From Chara braunii (Eukaryota > Streptophyta > Charophyceae > Charales > Characeae), in the NCBI GenBank assembly GCA_003427395.1, contig BFEA01000978.1:130142-185029 (forward strand): DNA of 54,888 bases. Direction: 5' to 3'. The translations under genes and the position numbers were made by a program. Shown here piece after piece: positions 31,010 to 43,611 of the stretch. The notes under the pieces were generated by a model. The model made no database searches, was not told the DNA's origin, and saw only the letters and a program-made list of their open reading frames with translations. Within the stretch, counting starts at the first letter, position 1, and each line of letters opens with the position of its first letter.

Positions 31010-34000
31010 GCTTACTGGACCATATTAAGCGGCGTCCCCGTCACTTCGCAGGAATAAGAAAGCTATAAATTCATCCACACTCCAAATGCTGACGAGAAAG
31101 AAATCAATCCGATTAGCCGACAGACTCAGGTTCGAGGCCTCCAACAATCTGTGCCCACACAACTGTATGCTGCCAGGGTTTCAACCTGGGTTTCCATTGT
31201 CCTAACACTATGACGTCGGGGTATTACACATCAATACTACGGCATAAGTTCCAAAGGCCCTCTCAAACCGTTCTCTCCCCTTTGTCATAGACAAACGCCG
31301 GCTTCTCGTGGAGCGTCCCAGTTAGACTCTTCCTCATAAGCAGAGCCGTGGGACGCGGGCCTTAAATGAGACCTAAGAAGTCACTCTCGCCTTCCTTCCG
31401 AAAATACCTCACAATCAAACACATATGCATATATATGCTTAAATCTCATCTCAACCCTTTCTATAGTCTAGTACAGAAATGGTAGGTCTCCATCCTGACC
31501 CACCATAGTCTGGTTGATCGAGCCAGATCTACGGTCTACCGCATTGTTATTTTAAAGGCAGTACCTTCGCTGGTTAAGCAATGATAAATTTTTCTCCTGA
31601 TAATCATTCATTCGCGCGTCCTCAAAGCGGCTTCCGCTACAGGCTCTATCTTTTTTTTTTTTTTTTTTTTTTTTTTCCGAAACACTTCTCTACCAGAAAT
31701 TCAGGCAGGACGACTCGTAATGGAGCAGAAGGATGCCCAAATTCCTTGGCATGCTTGACTCCTACATGGGTCACCACTCGCTCTTCCCTTTCATGAACCC
31801 TTCTTCTTGTTCATTTTGTCGCAGCTCCCTCAACTATTCTAATAGCCTCGCAAGCATGCTCTCATGCCCAAGCGCCAACTCGACCCCAATTGATCCAGAA
31901 TGAGGAAGATGCGTACATGATTACCCTTACGATCACGCAATCTTCATCATCATTAAAGCCAAACTCGATCCAAGCGAAAATACCCACGTCCATCAATGTG
32001 CCCCACCAGGAAGAGATATACCTTCCTTCCTTGACTCTCCTCGGCAAGGATACCTCGAGTCCATCTTCCCTTTCAACGAGCTATATTAGGATTTTCCTTT
32101 GCATAAGGCATCTTAAGCTGCCTTCGCTCTGGTCTGGGTTCTGCCCATCACAAAAACCGTCCAGCATACGCCTTCTGTTACTATGCGCACAATCACGTTC
32201 AAACATCCCAATCCTTGAAGCCTTAGCTTCATATCATCTTTCACTAAAATTCATCATTTCCAGCGTTTACGACCACCCAGCTTAGAGAAAACAATAATGG
32301 TAATATATCCCGATAATATTGCATTCATAGATATGAAAAATTCATAATTATAATACTCATGGAAAATGATATATTACCATAGTAGCTGACAACAATAATA
32401 CCCATAGTAATCAAACATATCGTACACAAGCTAGTCAATTATTCAAAGCATTTACAAATATCTCATAATGACAGGCCTATATCAACTGGCATACATATGA
32501 TAGGCACATTATGATCAGAGATATGATTGCCAACAGTTAGTACTCTCATACATAATTCTTGTGAGAGCACCACACTTTACTCCCCTTGCTTTGACAAAAG
32601 TATACTGTGGCGAGGGGCAGTGTAATCCTTTTTCAGAAAGGATAGCATCTTAAATCCCCGAGTCCTACTTCAAGTATTAAGCCTCACTGCTTCTCCCTCC
32701 GATTCCAACATTTATTCCTTGCAGACCCTTGCCGATAAGATAAACAACTTCACCATACACGCTTAGGGTGGTACTGTCCCGTCCTGTGCTGGCGAACCTA
32801 CTTGACACAAGAATAGCTAGGGATTCACCTCGTACTTTTTTGTGGCAGGTAGTAGCCGCTTCCCTTATGGACCATGATCTGACAAGGCTCAAACACTTTC
32901 CTCCTATTCAATAGTAGTGTAGTCATCTTATCACAAAGGATACAACAACAACACCCCACTCTGGACCAGAAACATAGTTCTGGCGTAGGTCTCACTACTA
33001 CTTATAATACAAGATAATAACTTCTTCAAAGCCATCTCTCAGGGGAACAATAACATCGGATTGCAACCTTCCTCAGGGCAGACCTTAAATATTGACCACT
33101 TCCTGAGAAGTACTTATCTCAAGAGGCGGTCCCTCCATTCACCTCTGAATCCGCATCAGACGTGGATTTTGCGCAATGCCTCTACCCCTCTTCGAAGAGC
33201 AATCCAAACACATAAACTTTACTAGACAGTCATAAGTCGATAATCGAAATTGAGACACTCATATATATTTTTACGGATTGATAAGCTCGATCACATACTT
33301 CACATACGTGGCCCATGTAAATATTTCTGACAAGGATAAATATAATCATCTAACACATAGCCTCACACAATCAGACGTTAGGCAAACTTACTCAGACAGT
33401 ATCTGACACATAGGAATGAGTTCAACATATAACTCAATGGAAATGCCCCCGGACAGTTAGTCTCAAGTCCTTAGTTCCAACTCATAGATTAAAGTGGATG
33501 ATTCAAACCTGGAAAGGTTCAAGCGAAGGTCTAACATCAATTGCAACCAATTGCTCAATCAAAGGTAAGCAAGATAATCTAAGTGTTAGCTACTTCACAG
33601 TTACTCTGACTACCTCTAGTATCAAACATCATCTTTTAACAACAGGGGTGCCATGCAAATTTACTACTTCCCGTAGTCCTTTCCATTGAGGTCATAGTAC
33701 GGTGCTCGCTACACCCATTCACTGCTATATACGCCCAACTCAAACACATCGCACGTGGCAGACTCACACTTTCACAACTATATAACCCAAACAACCACTT
33801 AGAACCCAGACTCAAGGATCCCGATCCATGCTCATAAAGATTTTCAACATCATTAGCCCAACCCTCATCGAAGTCCTTCCATGACTTCTGACATGATAGG
33901 CTTCCTTACTCATCCTCTGCCTCATTCTAAAGCCAAAGTACCCCACAACTCTCATGGCCACTTAGGTGACTCTTATAACCATGATAGTACCTTATAGGGT

Positions 34001-34380
34001 TTACTTCCACGATAATCGCACTTAGCCGTGTTGATACTTCCTCATCTCACCTTAGCCATATCAATCACCCAAGACATCGTCCAGAACTCACAAACTCGTA
34101 AGGTCAAAAGAGGGTATCAAATCCACCTAATATCATGCTGGTCAGAGTGCGTGATCGCAGAGACAAAACGTCTATCCTCCTTGTGCCATCGTTACTTTAC
34201 TAGCCACAACCATCTCACACGATCAATCCCCACTCGGTCTCTATCCAGTGCCATCTGTCGATTAACCACAAAAACTCAAAGAAAACTTCTTTTTTTACCT
34301 ATTCCTCACAATCCCATACCCGGATGTCGTTCCACCAGGGACAACAACAGGCAACCGTTAGCCCCAGCAACGACGCCACC
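31010..34380 (-). other. Internal region of the giant retroelement, noncoding
   Basis: No gag or pol motif is seen in any frame; the longest frames are short and unrelated to known domains. Features present are a T run (31651-31676), a perfect 13-bp inverted repeat ATGGTAATATATC/GATATATTACCAT (32297-32309 and 32368-32380), and the primer site at the right end. Its 3.37 kb length is close to the conserved domain of described LARDs. Confidence 0.7.
34362..34378 (-). promoter_or_regulatory. Primer binding site, tRNA-Asp type
   Basis: On the minus strand, two bases after the LTR end CTCGACA, the sequence is TGGCGTCGTTGCTGGGG. The site complementary to the tRNA-Asp 3' end is TGGCGCCGTTGCCGGGG, used by Athila/Tat-type plant Ty3 elements; only two C-to-T differences separate them. 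It fixes the orientation of the element. Confidence 0.8.
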
Positions 34381-36789
34381 TGTCGAGCGCATCGGTCCGA
34401 CACCGCACGAAGCAGCGCGGGACCCTCCCGGCCGCGTCACGCAGGAGTTGGTTTTTGTTCCTTCGTCGTGAATATACATGGAGCTTCCGCAAGCCGCTCC
34501 AGCCGAGTGCGCCAGCCATACCTCCCGCGAGCCCCTACGACAGGATAGGGCCTACGCGAGGCACGACTTACCTCCACCTTACGGGAGCTGTCACCTCCCT
34601 TCGGTGGGCATATTCCCACCGAGCTACCAATCCACAGTACGAAAGTTAATCAGCTACAATCGCAGAGGTGGACCAGCCGAGGGTGTTTCTCGTTCGTTGT
34701 AGCATAGGGGGTACGCGCGGTAGAATCCCTCCATCGGACCCGCACGCGAACCGACATCTTGGGGGGCTGAAGTCCCAAGCGCGACTCGTCACCGGTCGAC
34801 TAGGATGCATCCCACACGCCACGCATACACCACTATAAAGAACATAAAAATACAAAACACACACTCACACACACGTACATATATACAGAACGACACTGAA
34901 CAAACAACGAGACAACACTCCATGTTCCTTAGTAGCCATCCTATAACTTTCCGATGCGAAAATCGGGTAGGCGTCTCGAGCGAGACTTAGTATAAAATCG
35001 CGCGGACGCAGGGCTAGCTCATACCGACTCGTAATGCAAGCGTACGTAAGCGGTCGTGATGATGGCGTACTATGTAGTACCCATACTCAAGCGGTCCTCG
35101 TTAATCTCGAGGGTCGCATTCGATACTCAAGTGTCAGCTGACATGCGCCTTGAGGGTTAATCTCTTCGACGTTGGACAACTGCCAAGTACGGTTGAAAAC
35201 CACACCCTCTTCTGCACCCTGCGGAGAGTGGGTGGTACACAGGTTTATACCTGTGGTGGCAATCGTTTTTTATTGCCATGGAGACCAACTCCATCATCTA
35301 GGGCCTGGAGATAAGTCAAGGGGTCTGACTTTGACGAATGCCATGGATTACAACGTCCAACTATAAAATTCTAAAAAGCAAAGGATAAAGGGGATTCCCC
35401 TTTTTTTCTCAATAACATAATTTGCTTAACCCTTATGCACGATGTCAGTAAGTCGCGCGAAACACTCAAGATATATATATATATATATAAATACACACAT
35501 ATGAATAAGGGTTATTAATATATGTCAATCACTTCTCACAATCACAGTGAGGCTCCTCTCAGCCATGTATATATCATGTATGTGAACGCAGACATTCAAA
35601 TCCAAAGTCTGAAGCACCAAACATACCTGCAATCACATCAAAGATTCAACCAAAAGTCCATACACTACACGGGGTGAACTTCAACCATTCTCTTCACTCA
35701 CACCCCTTGCCTGTAGCCATACAAACCTCAACCCTAGCGCACCCTTCCAGCAACAAAATACTCAACACCTTTGTTAAATAGCCATTCAATAAAGTCCAGG
35801 TAAAAACAGAACAAAACATTTCAAACCACAGGGTCAAAGCCTTTAGGTTGAGTGACAGAGTGAATTGGAGTTGAATCGTAAATCGACGAGTCGGCAACCG
35901 ACCTGTTATCAATGATAACAGAAGATGATCCTCGTAGGATGAACCTGAATCTAAGCCCAAATCCTGAATTATGCGATCAAGAAGACCTGTAACACAAAGA
36001 CAGGCCAATCCCCAAGCTAAATCTATAAGTCAATGGAGAATAGTCTCCATATAACGATCTCACTCAAATCATCATAATTAACTAAGCCTAAGTCTACCTC
36101 TAAGCAAGTCCCAAAAGAAAGGTAGACCTTGGCAGAATCTCCTCTATACAGAGTGGATTTCCAGAATTGTCACCTGTCAAATATAATCTAACTCCTCTAA
36201 ACTAAGAAAATTTGGGCAGCGCTTCCCGTAGGAAAATTATCTTTTTAAAATTTATATCAGCCTGAATATGAAAGTAGAAATAGTCTTGGACTTTTCAAAG
36301 TTCAATTTTGTATAACTCCCTGAATTAGCAAAAATTTTGGCAGCACTCCCTACAAAAAATGAGACTTTCCAGATTTTTACTAAGCCATGTATGAACTTTA
36401 AACAAGTTGAACTTTAAAAAGTCAAAATATGACTAGCTCATCGCATTTGTAAAACTTTCGGCAGCGTTTTCTGGAGAGAAAGTAGCTTACCAAAATTTAT
36501 ACAAAGCCAAGTATAACAAAAGATCCCAGAAAATGCGAGAATTGATCTAAGTAAAATAAAAGTTAGCTAAGAAAATGCAGAAATCGAACTAACTCCTATC
36601 GCTCTAGCACGTGGCGAGCAACTAAAGCAACTACTTGTCAAACTGAAACTCAGACTAAGTAGTGATCTCACTCAACCGCATACAATGCCAAACCACAAAG
36701 GTAAGTACTCTCACCAACCCAAGTCAACCTTATCAAACAATAGTTCGTAGTCTTTCATGAGTTGTCCCTTAATACCTAGCTTACATAAG

Positions 36790-37700
36790 GCATAAAGTTA
36801 GGTCACCCAAACTTATGGGACATGCTTAACTTACCCAAGATATACACAAACAGAGGGCACAACTACTTCTCACTTCTTTGGGCATGTGACTAGGCCACCT
36901 TAGTCGCCCTGAAATGTTTAAATAGCCAAGTTGTATATACCTCTCTGAACTTAATCTTCAAAGTGGACGTAGGACTGAACCATTCATCTTAGAAATAATG
37001 CTCAGCCGGCCCAAGTTACCTTCAGTTATACTCTTAGTTATACTCTCTTTAGATTGTGATAGGGCTATAGTCAGACCACCCAAACTTATGGGACCCTACC
37101 TGGCTAGCCTGTTCATAGATAAGATAGTAATAGAATATAGCCAAATTATAGTCTTTGGGTTCCAGCATGTGCGAGGCTTTGAGTCAGACCATTTGAACTT
37201 ACAGAACAGTCTGGTTTTCTGCCTCATTCATTTTTCTTTCATCCAATCTGTGCGTGGCATTGGAAAAAAACACCTAAACTTATAGAATGGTCTGCCCTCT
37301 TTCAACTTCATTTCCTCAAAATAAAAGTAGGAAGAGGTTGATCCACCTAAACTTATAGAATGGCTCATACCTCCTCGTTCAGAACCAAATAAACAAAGGA
37401 AAACCCAAAATAAACAAGGCAACCAAAGCACCTGAACTTACAGAATGCACTTGGTCCCTAAAAAAGTCAATCACAATTAGCCCTCGCAAGTCAGAGCAAC
37501 CAGATCGCCTAAACTTATAGAATGATATGATTCTCAATGCAAATCCACAGCACTAGGTCTCCCCAAACTTATGGGGACTTCCCAACCTTCAGAGCAATTA
37601 GACCACCTAAACTTATAGAATGGTCTGATGCTCCACACAATCCAAAATAAACAAAGCACTGGGTCTCCCCAAACTTATGGGGACTTCCCAACCTTGATAA
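36790..37700 (-). repeat. Hairpin array of LTR B
   Basis: Same units as in LTR A with independent substitutions. The AGACCACCTAAACTTATAGA core recurs, for example CAGACCA-type stems near 37600-37628. Some stem changes keep pairing and others break it, as expected after the LTRs diverged. Confidence 0.7.
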
Positions 37701-39284
37701 CCCAGTCAAACCTCACTCAAAACTGTTTNCCATCCTGCCCTTTCCCAGATGCAATATCTTTAAATAATCTGCTTTCAGNCAACAACAAATTTGAAACTGA
37801 CATTGCACAGTCATTCCCTTACTTAATCTGGTTTTAGTCCTGAAAGTCAAACTAAAAAGTCAATGTAGAGATGAATGCCATATACTCAGTCAAAACACAA
37901 CAGGTAGTACAGATAGGGGCTATAATCTGGGTTTATAGAAGGAAAATAACGGTTACCTTTCAATTCGAAGCCTCCAGAACTCCTTTTAAGTTTCGGCAGA
38001 GCTCTCGCAATCGGTGGGTTGACTCCCTACAGAGTCTTGCTGCGGTCCTACGGGTTGCAATCCCGCCTGCCGCCTTCCTCTCAGAACAGGATTAAACTTA
38101 GAGTAAGAAGGGTACAAGTAGAGGTTTCACACTCTCGAGATACAAGAGGGGGACAACTCAACTCTAAGGAGAGGGCCTTGATACCTTTACTCGCATGAGG
38201 GCCCCGCAATGGTGGCCAAACAGCACAGCAACTTGGTCAAACTGAAGCCACACTGTCGAAGTCAACCCCTCTCACGACCTCTTAACTGACAGCAATAACC
38301 TCATTTTCCAAGCCTAATCACCTCCCTAAGTCTCAGCACCTCTCCTTAGCCCAATCGCCGCTACACAGCAGCCTATAACAGCCAGCAACAGCCAGTAGCA
38401 GTATGGAGCAGTATGCAGCAACCACCAGCAACCAGCAACAGTTCGCAGCAGCTAGCAGCAACCGACCACAATATACAGCAGCCAGCCGCAGCCAGCAAGC
38501 AGTTCACAACAGTCTCCCTCTCCTCACTTCTCCTCGGGTCTTTTCTTCGTCCCTCCGATGCAGCTGGTCAATGGCCCCGACCAGGTAAGTGTTTCTCGCA
38601 GTTCATCCCTCGCTAGCTCGTCCGATAGGCTGCGGAGTGTGGTCACCAATAGATAAATCTCCACCCTCGCGGCTGCCCTCACAGTATCCCGCCGACAGGA
38701 TTGAGCAACGCACCATTCAACAGGTGAGTCCCCGACTTCTCTGTTGTTGGTTCGCACTACGCCCTGAGTCAGGGAGTCTCTTAGACAAACATCCGTCATT
38801 AGTTGCAGGCAACACAGACATCCCGAACCGGGCGGTCCCCACCCTGATGCGCTTGGCTTGGTGGCTGGCAACGTCCCAACCCGGCTTCCTTAAGCGCCCA
38901 GGTAAAAGTTGTCCCTCTCTTTCTCTCGCATTGTCTTTGCCTACTAATGCACCTCGCCAAGCCCGTAGGTGAAGTTCGTGCTACTTCCCCTGAACGAAAT
39001 ATGATTGTACATGGCCATAAGCACAGCCAAGCTCAGACAACCAAGCTGCAACCCGTACAACGAATTATTACGCAGTACCGTGCTGCAAATTGTCTCTCGT
39101 TCATCCCACTTGCCATCTCCACAGTCGGTACTCACCTTTCCGCAGGCCACTATTAGAAGGTAAGTCTCCAACCTTGCCACTATCTGCCTCTTCCAATGGC
39201 CAATAGGTAAGGCTCCACCTGCCGACTTCACGCTGCCCGCTTTAGCGCCCACCCTATTGCGGCAGAGTCCGACCAGGTAAGCAA

Positions 39285-39354
<70 letters not shown>

Positions 39355-41147
39355 GGCTGAACGTACCTATCTACTGACACGACCGGAGCAGGTGAGAACC
39401 CGAGTTTGCAAGGGTGAACAAGGAAAAACGAAAGGTTTGAATCTGCCTCTGAACATGGAAAAATACATCGCTATACTCGTGCCAGAACGAGATCCTACTC
39501 CCCAGCGCAGTTCCCAACACAGACCCCAAGCAAACCACTCACTTATAGGCCAAACTAACATCACTATCATACTCGTAGTACTCGAAAACCAAGGCTAACC
39601 TTCTAGCTCGCTCGATTCCGTAAAGGTTTGAGAGAGATCTCAAATTTCACTCCGACCGTTTTCACAGGTCCCGCCATAGCTCTGTTTTCAGCTGATTTTT
39701 CTTTTACTAATCCTCATTTAAATCTAACTTCATGGTCAAAGTCGCCGCCCTCGAAAACCCCCGAATCGCTTCTCCACTCGGCCGATTCCATCGAGAAACG
39801 ACTGAGTTTTGTGACAATTCTTCCCTCCCATATCTGCCATCGCTTCTACTCCGCGCACATCGTTTCGCTTCTAGCTCATCTCCTACTAATTTTCCAACTA
39901 GTCTAGCTTCGGATTCGAATTCGCCTGACCCACAAACCCCTATCTCCGTCTTTATCCTACTCGATTCTCTCAAGGATCGAGTGGCATCTCGATTTTCTCC
40001 TCTCCCGTCGTCCGTCCTTCTGCCATAGCTCAGCGCATCTCTTTTTCTACTAACCTCCTAAAGTAGTAACTTATTGCTCAATCTAATACCGCCATCGCAC
40101 TCGCCATCCGCCAAAACCTCTGAAACGACCCTTCCTCGCTCGATTCCGTTCGAAAATGAGCGAGATACTCGTTTTCCCCCTTTTCTCCTTCATCACTCCC
40201 ACCATCTTCGACTCTTCCTACACCGAATATACCCGGTGCGCTTTGCGTCCAGGTTCATTCGCCGTCCTCACTGCCTTGCGTTCGGCTCTACTGCGTTGTC
40301 GCTTCGCTTGTTGTTGCGCAGCGCTATCCAGCCAGCCCCACTGCCTGTCGCTCCGCCTCACGGTCTCTGCACTCGCCATCTCACTTCCCTGCCCTTAGCG
40401 CTGCCTACTGACCGCTATCACTAACTCAACGCTCAACATGCCAACGCTCATAGGGGGAGGGGGCTGGAGGCGAGGCGTAGTGGCTGGCCCATCGAAGAGG
40501 CTCAGCGCCGACGCTACAGGCTGGCACCTGGCCTATTGAGGAGGCCCGATCCTTATGCTACCCGCCAGCTGCTGCTGGTACCACCCACCCAGATGTTGCC
40601 CCTGCTGTCGGGTGCAGTCCCCGCATGTTCCCTCATTACAGGCTTGAGCAGGGGTGTGGCTGGTACGGAGATCCTCGGAACACCATACCGGGGTACTTCG
40701 GCGCAATCCCGAAACCAGATTGCGGTCGCGGTGCAAGCCACCCTGCGAATACAACACACCCTCGCGCGACCTCATCGGACCCGAAACGTGGGTCATAAAT
40801 ATGACCGCGCCATGGTGGTCATTAACTCCGGCGGTGGTCCAGGTCACCGGCACGTTGGAGCAAGAAATACAACGCTATAGAGAATTATCTGGGAAATACC
40901 ACCACCCACCAGGCGCCGTGGACAGCAAAATCAAGGGGGATAGCCCCCCGGGCCCTCGATCCCTCGGTCTCGATCCTTGAACCCCTTCAATAAAAGTCGG
41001 GCGCTGTAACCGCTAATGTCAAGTCCAAGTCCGGGTTTGGCCGCGACGGACGCCTAAATAAACACGCATCGCGCGACGAGTAGGTTTATCGCAACGCTTT
41101 TCCAAGATCACATTGTTGTCGACGCCGTCCTCCGTACGTAAGCACAG

Positions 41148-42238
41148 GTCACAAGCTATGTTGCACGCTGGCCGCGGCCGGGTTTGGCCCAGGCCGCGGC
41201 CGACGGCCTAGGCCGGGACTCCCCCTCCGTGGCCGGTCCGGCCGAGTTTTTTAAGTCGACGCCGCGGCCGATCGGGGAGGGGGTTTGGGGGGCGGGGAAC
41301 GGGTTTCGAGTCGGGGGGGGGTCCCCTACCTCCTCGCAAAAAAAAAAACATNNNNNNNNNNNNNNNNNNNNNNNNNNNNNNNNNNNNNNNNNNNNNNNNN
41401 NNNNNNNNNNNNNNNNNNNNNNNNNNNNNNNNNNNNNNNNNNNNNNNNNNNNNNNNNNNNNNNNNNNNNNNNNNNNNNNNNNNNNNNNNNNNNNNNNNNN
41501 NNNNNNNNNNNNNNNNNNNNNNNNNNNNNNNNNNNNNNNNNNNNNNNNNNNNNNNNNNNNNNNNNNNNNNNNNNNNNNNNNNNNNNNNNNNNNNNNNNNN
41601 NNNNNNNNNNNNNNNNNNNNNNNNNNNNNNNNNNNNNNNNNNNNNNNNNNNNNNNNNNNNNNNNNNNNNNNNNNNNNNNNNNNNNNNNNNNNNNNNNNNN
41701 NNNNNNNNNNNNNNNNNNNNNNNNNNNNNNNNNNNNNNNNNNNNNNNNNNNNNNNNNNNNNNNNNNNNNNNNNNNNNNNNNNNNNNNNNNNNNNNNNNNN
41801 NNNNNNNNNNNNNNNNNNNNNNNNNNNNNNNNNNNNNNNNNNNNNNNNNNNNNNNNNNNNNNNNNNNNNNNNNNNNNNNNNNNNNNNNNNNNNNNNNNNN
41901 NNNNNNNNNNNNNNNNNNNNNNNNNNNNNNNNNNNNNNNNNNNNNNNNNNNNNNNNNNNNNNNNNNNNNNNNNNNNNNNNNNNNNNNNNNNNNNNNNNNN
42001 NNNNNNNNNNNNNNNNNNNNNNNNNNNNNNCCCCCCAAAAAAATATGGGCGTGTAGGGTTTTTTTAGCCCTACTTGCCCATATATATATATTTTTTCATG
42101 CGTTAGAAAAAAAATAAAAATTCTGCACCGAACTTGCCTAGTCGGCCGAGGCCGAACCTGGCCGATTTGGCCGTCGGCCGAGGCCGCGGCCGATTTCCCC
42201 CCCCCGGCCGCGGCCGGGCGTGCAACATAGGTCATAGG
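41148..42238. mobile_element. hAT-like nonautonomous DNA transposon 2, nested in LTR B
   Basis: The element spans 41156-42230 (1075 bp including the gap 41352-42030). The ends are CTATGTTGCACGC and its reverse complement region (GCGTGCAACATAG), followed inward by GGCCGCGGCCG-rich sequence. The flanks GTCACAAG and GTCATAGG are imperfect 8-bp duplicates. LTR A shows the empty site GTCACAGA at about 30708-30715 between the same neighbours. AT-rich core, GC-rich ends, no coding sequence. Confidence 0.85.
41352..42030. other. Assembly gap (679 N)
   Basis: A run of N inside hAT-like element 2. The 260-364-residue open frames reported across it are artefacts. Confidence 1.
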
Positions 42239-42533
42239 CAACCGCACCAATCAAAAGGCAAAAATCTTTTTAATCCTAATCTAAATAAAAAATAAATAAA
42301 TAAATAAAAATTTGTCTGGCAATCACGCCGGCTCTTCAGTCATCAATAAATGAAATCATGCGCGCCTCAATTCTGCGCACTTACACACTCTCTATTCTAG
42401 TCAACCATCCAGTCAACATAACCTACAGACACTACCGCGGCTCGCACGGTATACTCAAACTTTACTCTAAACCTGTTTTCTGTCAACTGCAAAAACCAGG
42501 ACGGATACCCTTGTAAGGGTATTCGAACCGACA

Positions 42534-42616
42534 ACAGAGAGAGAGAGAGAGACAAGCAGAGATCGGTGATGCATGTCATGCCCCACGTAATATTCCTTGC
42601 TTGCATATCTGGCTAT

Positions 42617-42663
<47 letters not shown>

Positions 42664-42672
42664 AAGAGATAC

Positions 42673-42709
<37 letters not shown>

Positions 42710-42715
42710 CCCTTC
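42534..42715. repeat. GA/CT and GATA microsatellites right of the giant retroelement
   Basis: GA run (42537-42552), CT run (42621-42662), GATA repeats and another GA run to 42709. The first run continues the microsatellite interrupted at 23833. Confidence 0.85.
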
Positions 42716-43314
42716 CTTTTTCCGTCTCCCTCACCCTCCCTCTCTTATCCCAGCCTAACTGTGTTTGTAGTTGTTTCTCCCTTCTGGTTAGGTATACGAG
42801 TGACATTCAACAATTCGTAGGTTCAATATCGAAGGGTCACTTGGGGCGTAGTTAGTATCAACCCATTGATATAATTGCCTTACTCACCCGGTCCGTAGTG
42901 TATGTGTGGTTCACTGGGGATGGGCGGAGTAAATGAAGGTGTAACTACTGGCAAAAGCTCAATCTTTCTATTACGTTGCTACCTCCACGAGTGGGCCCAC
43001 TGTACACCCTGAGCACCACCGACTAGCATTGGGGGCAACATGCATCCCCGAAGTACACTGGTCAACATAGCGTGGCGTGTTTTCGGGTGTTGCATAGCGT
43101 GTTGGTCAAGGGTGGTGTTTGAATTATGTGAATATTCTCTATTTTTTTCCACCGTGGAGTGAAGATCACTAAGGAAGTCCATCAAGTGTGCTGTTATGCT
43201 AGTTATATATATGCATCTCTGGATTGCTTTGGATTAAAACCTTCACCTCTTCTCCATGACATAATATTTCCTTTGTGTGTTTAACTCTGATTTTTTATTT
43301 TTCTATGGTTCCAG
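42716..43314. other. Intron sequence; nothing recognised
   Basis: No splice-bounded exon seen. It ends in the pyrimidine tract and CCAG acceptor of the next PRIMPOL-like exon. Confidence 0.4.
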
Positions 43315-43379
43315 TCATGTGTGTAATGAACTGTAGATTAAGAAGGTGTCTTTCAAGTGTCATGATGCAGAATGCAAAG
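43315..43379 (+). pseudogene. PRIMPOL: PRIMPOL-like exon: second half of the zinc finger
   Basis: Bounded by a TTTTTCTATGGTTCCAG acceptor and GTATGA donor. The 3' part reads KKVSFKCHDAECK(G), matching the family YQKCHDP.C(K/R) finger with both Cys ligands. In the phase dictated by the previous exon the 5' part reads VMCVMNCRLRR, comparable to the VMYVVDF-type strand in plant proteins, so a one-base frameshift within TTAAGAAGG separates the halves. In the KCHDAEC frame a TAG lies at 43333. The final G plus GT of the next exon makes the Gly. Confidence 0.75.
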
Positions 43380-43611
43380 GTATGAAACACATTATCATCT
43401 GTTGTGTTTATTTACTTGTAGTTTTTTTTTTTTTACTATAAAAAAAAATATTATATTTTAATGAGATGCTTGGGTATACTTTGAAAATGAGATGAAAACA
43501 AGGTCTGGCTAAGGGAAGTGCCAATGCGGTGATAAGGGAAAGATAGGTTCTGATTACCCTTTGCTTATTACACATTAGGGTCACCACATGCAAGAACTCT
43601 CCCAAAAGAAA

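Larger units (their letters stand above)
23834..42533 (-). mobile_element. Giant-LTR noncoding retroelement (LARD-like), minus orientation
   Basis: Two direct repeats of about 7.1 kb (23834-31009 and 34381-42533, the latter enlarged by a hAT-like insertion) flank 3.37 kb without coding capacity. Read on the minus strand the repeats begin TGTC(G/A)G and end CTCGACA. Two bases after the 5' LTR comes a tRNA-Asp-type primer site. ACAG is duplicated at 23830-23833 and 42534-42537, and both flanks are the same GA microsatellite, so this is one insertion. Known large retrotransposon derivatives (LARDs) have LTRs near 4.5 kb; these are longer. No polypurine tract is evident at 31010. Movement would need proteins in trans. 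Confidence 0.85.
34381..42533 (-). repeat. 5' LTR (LTR B) of the giant retroelement, about 7070 bp without the nested insertion
   Basis: It has the same landmarks in the same order as LTR A: terminal module at 34381-34840, palindrome CTGTTATCA-A-TGATAACAG at 35903-35921, hairpin array at 36.79-37.7 kb, CT/TA microsatellite at 39285-39351, and terminal palindrome at 42505-42522. It ends CGACA at 42533. In element orientation the ends are TGTCG and CGACA, a perfect short inverted repeat. Single Ns occur at 37729 and 37779. One hAT-like element is inserted at 41156-42230. Confidence 0.88.

Noticed and set aside
41156-42250. Open frames of 260-364 residues across the second large gap
   Set aside because: Mostly N; the flanks are transposon ends.
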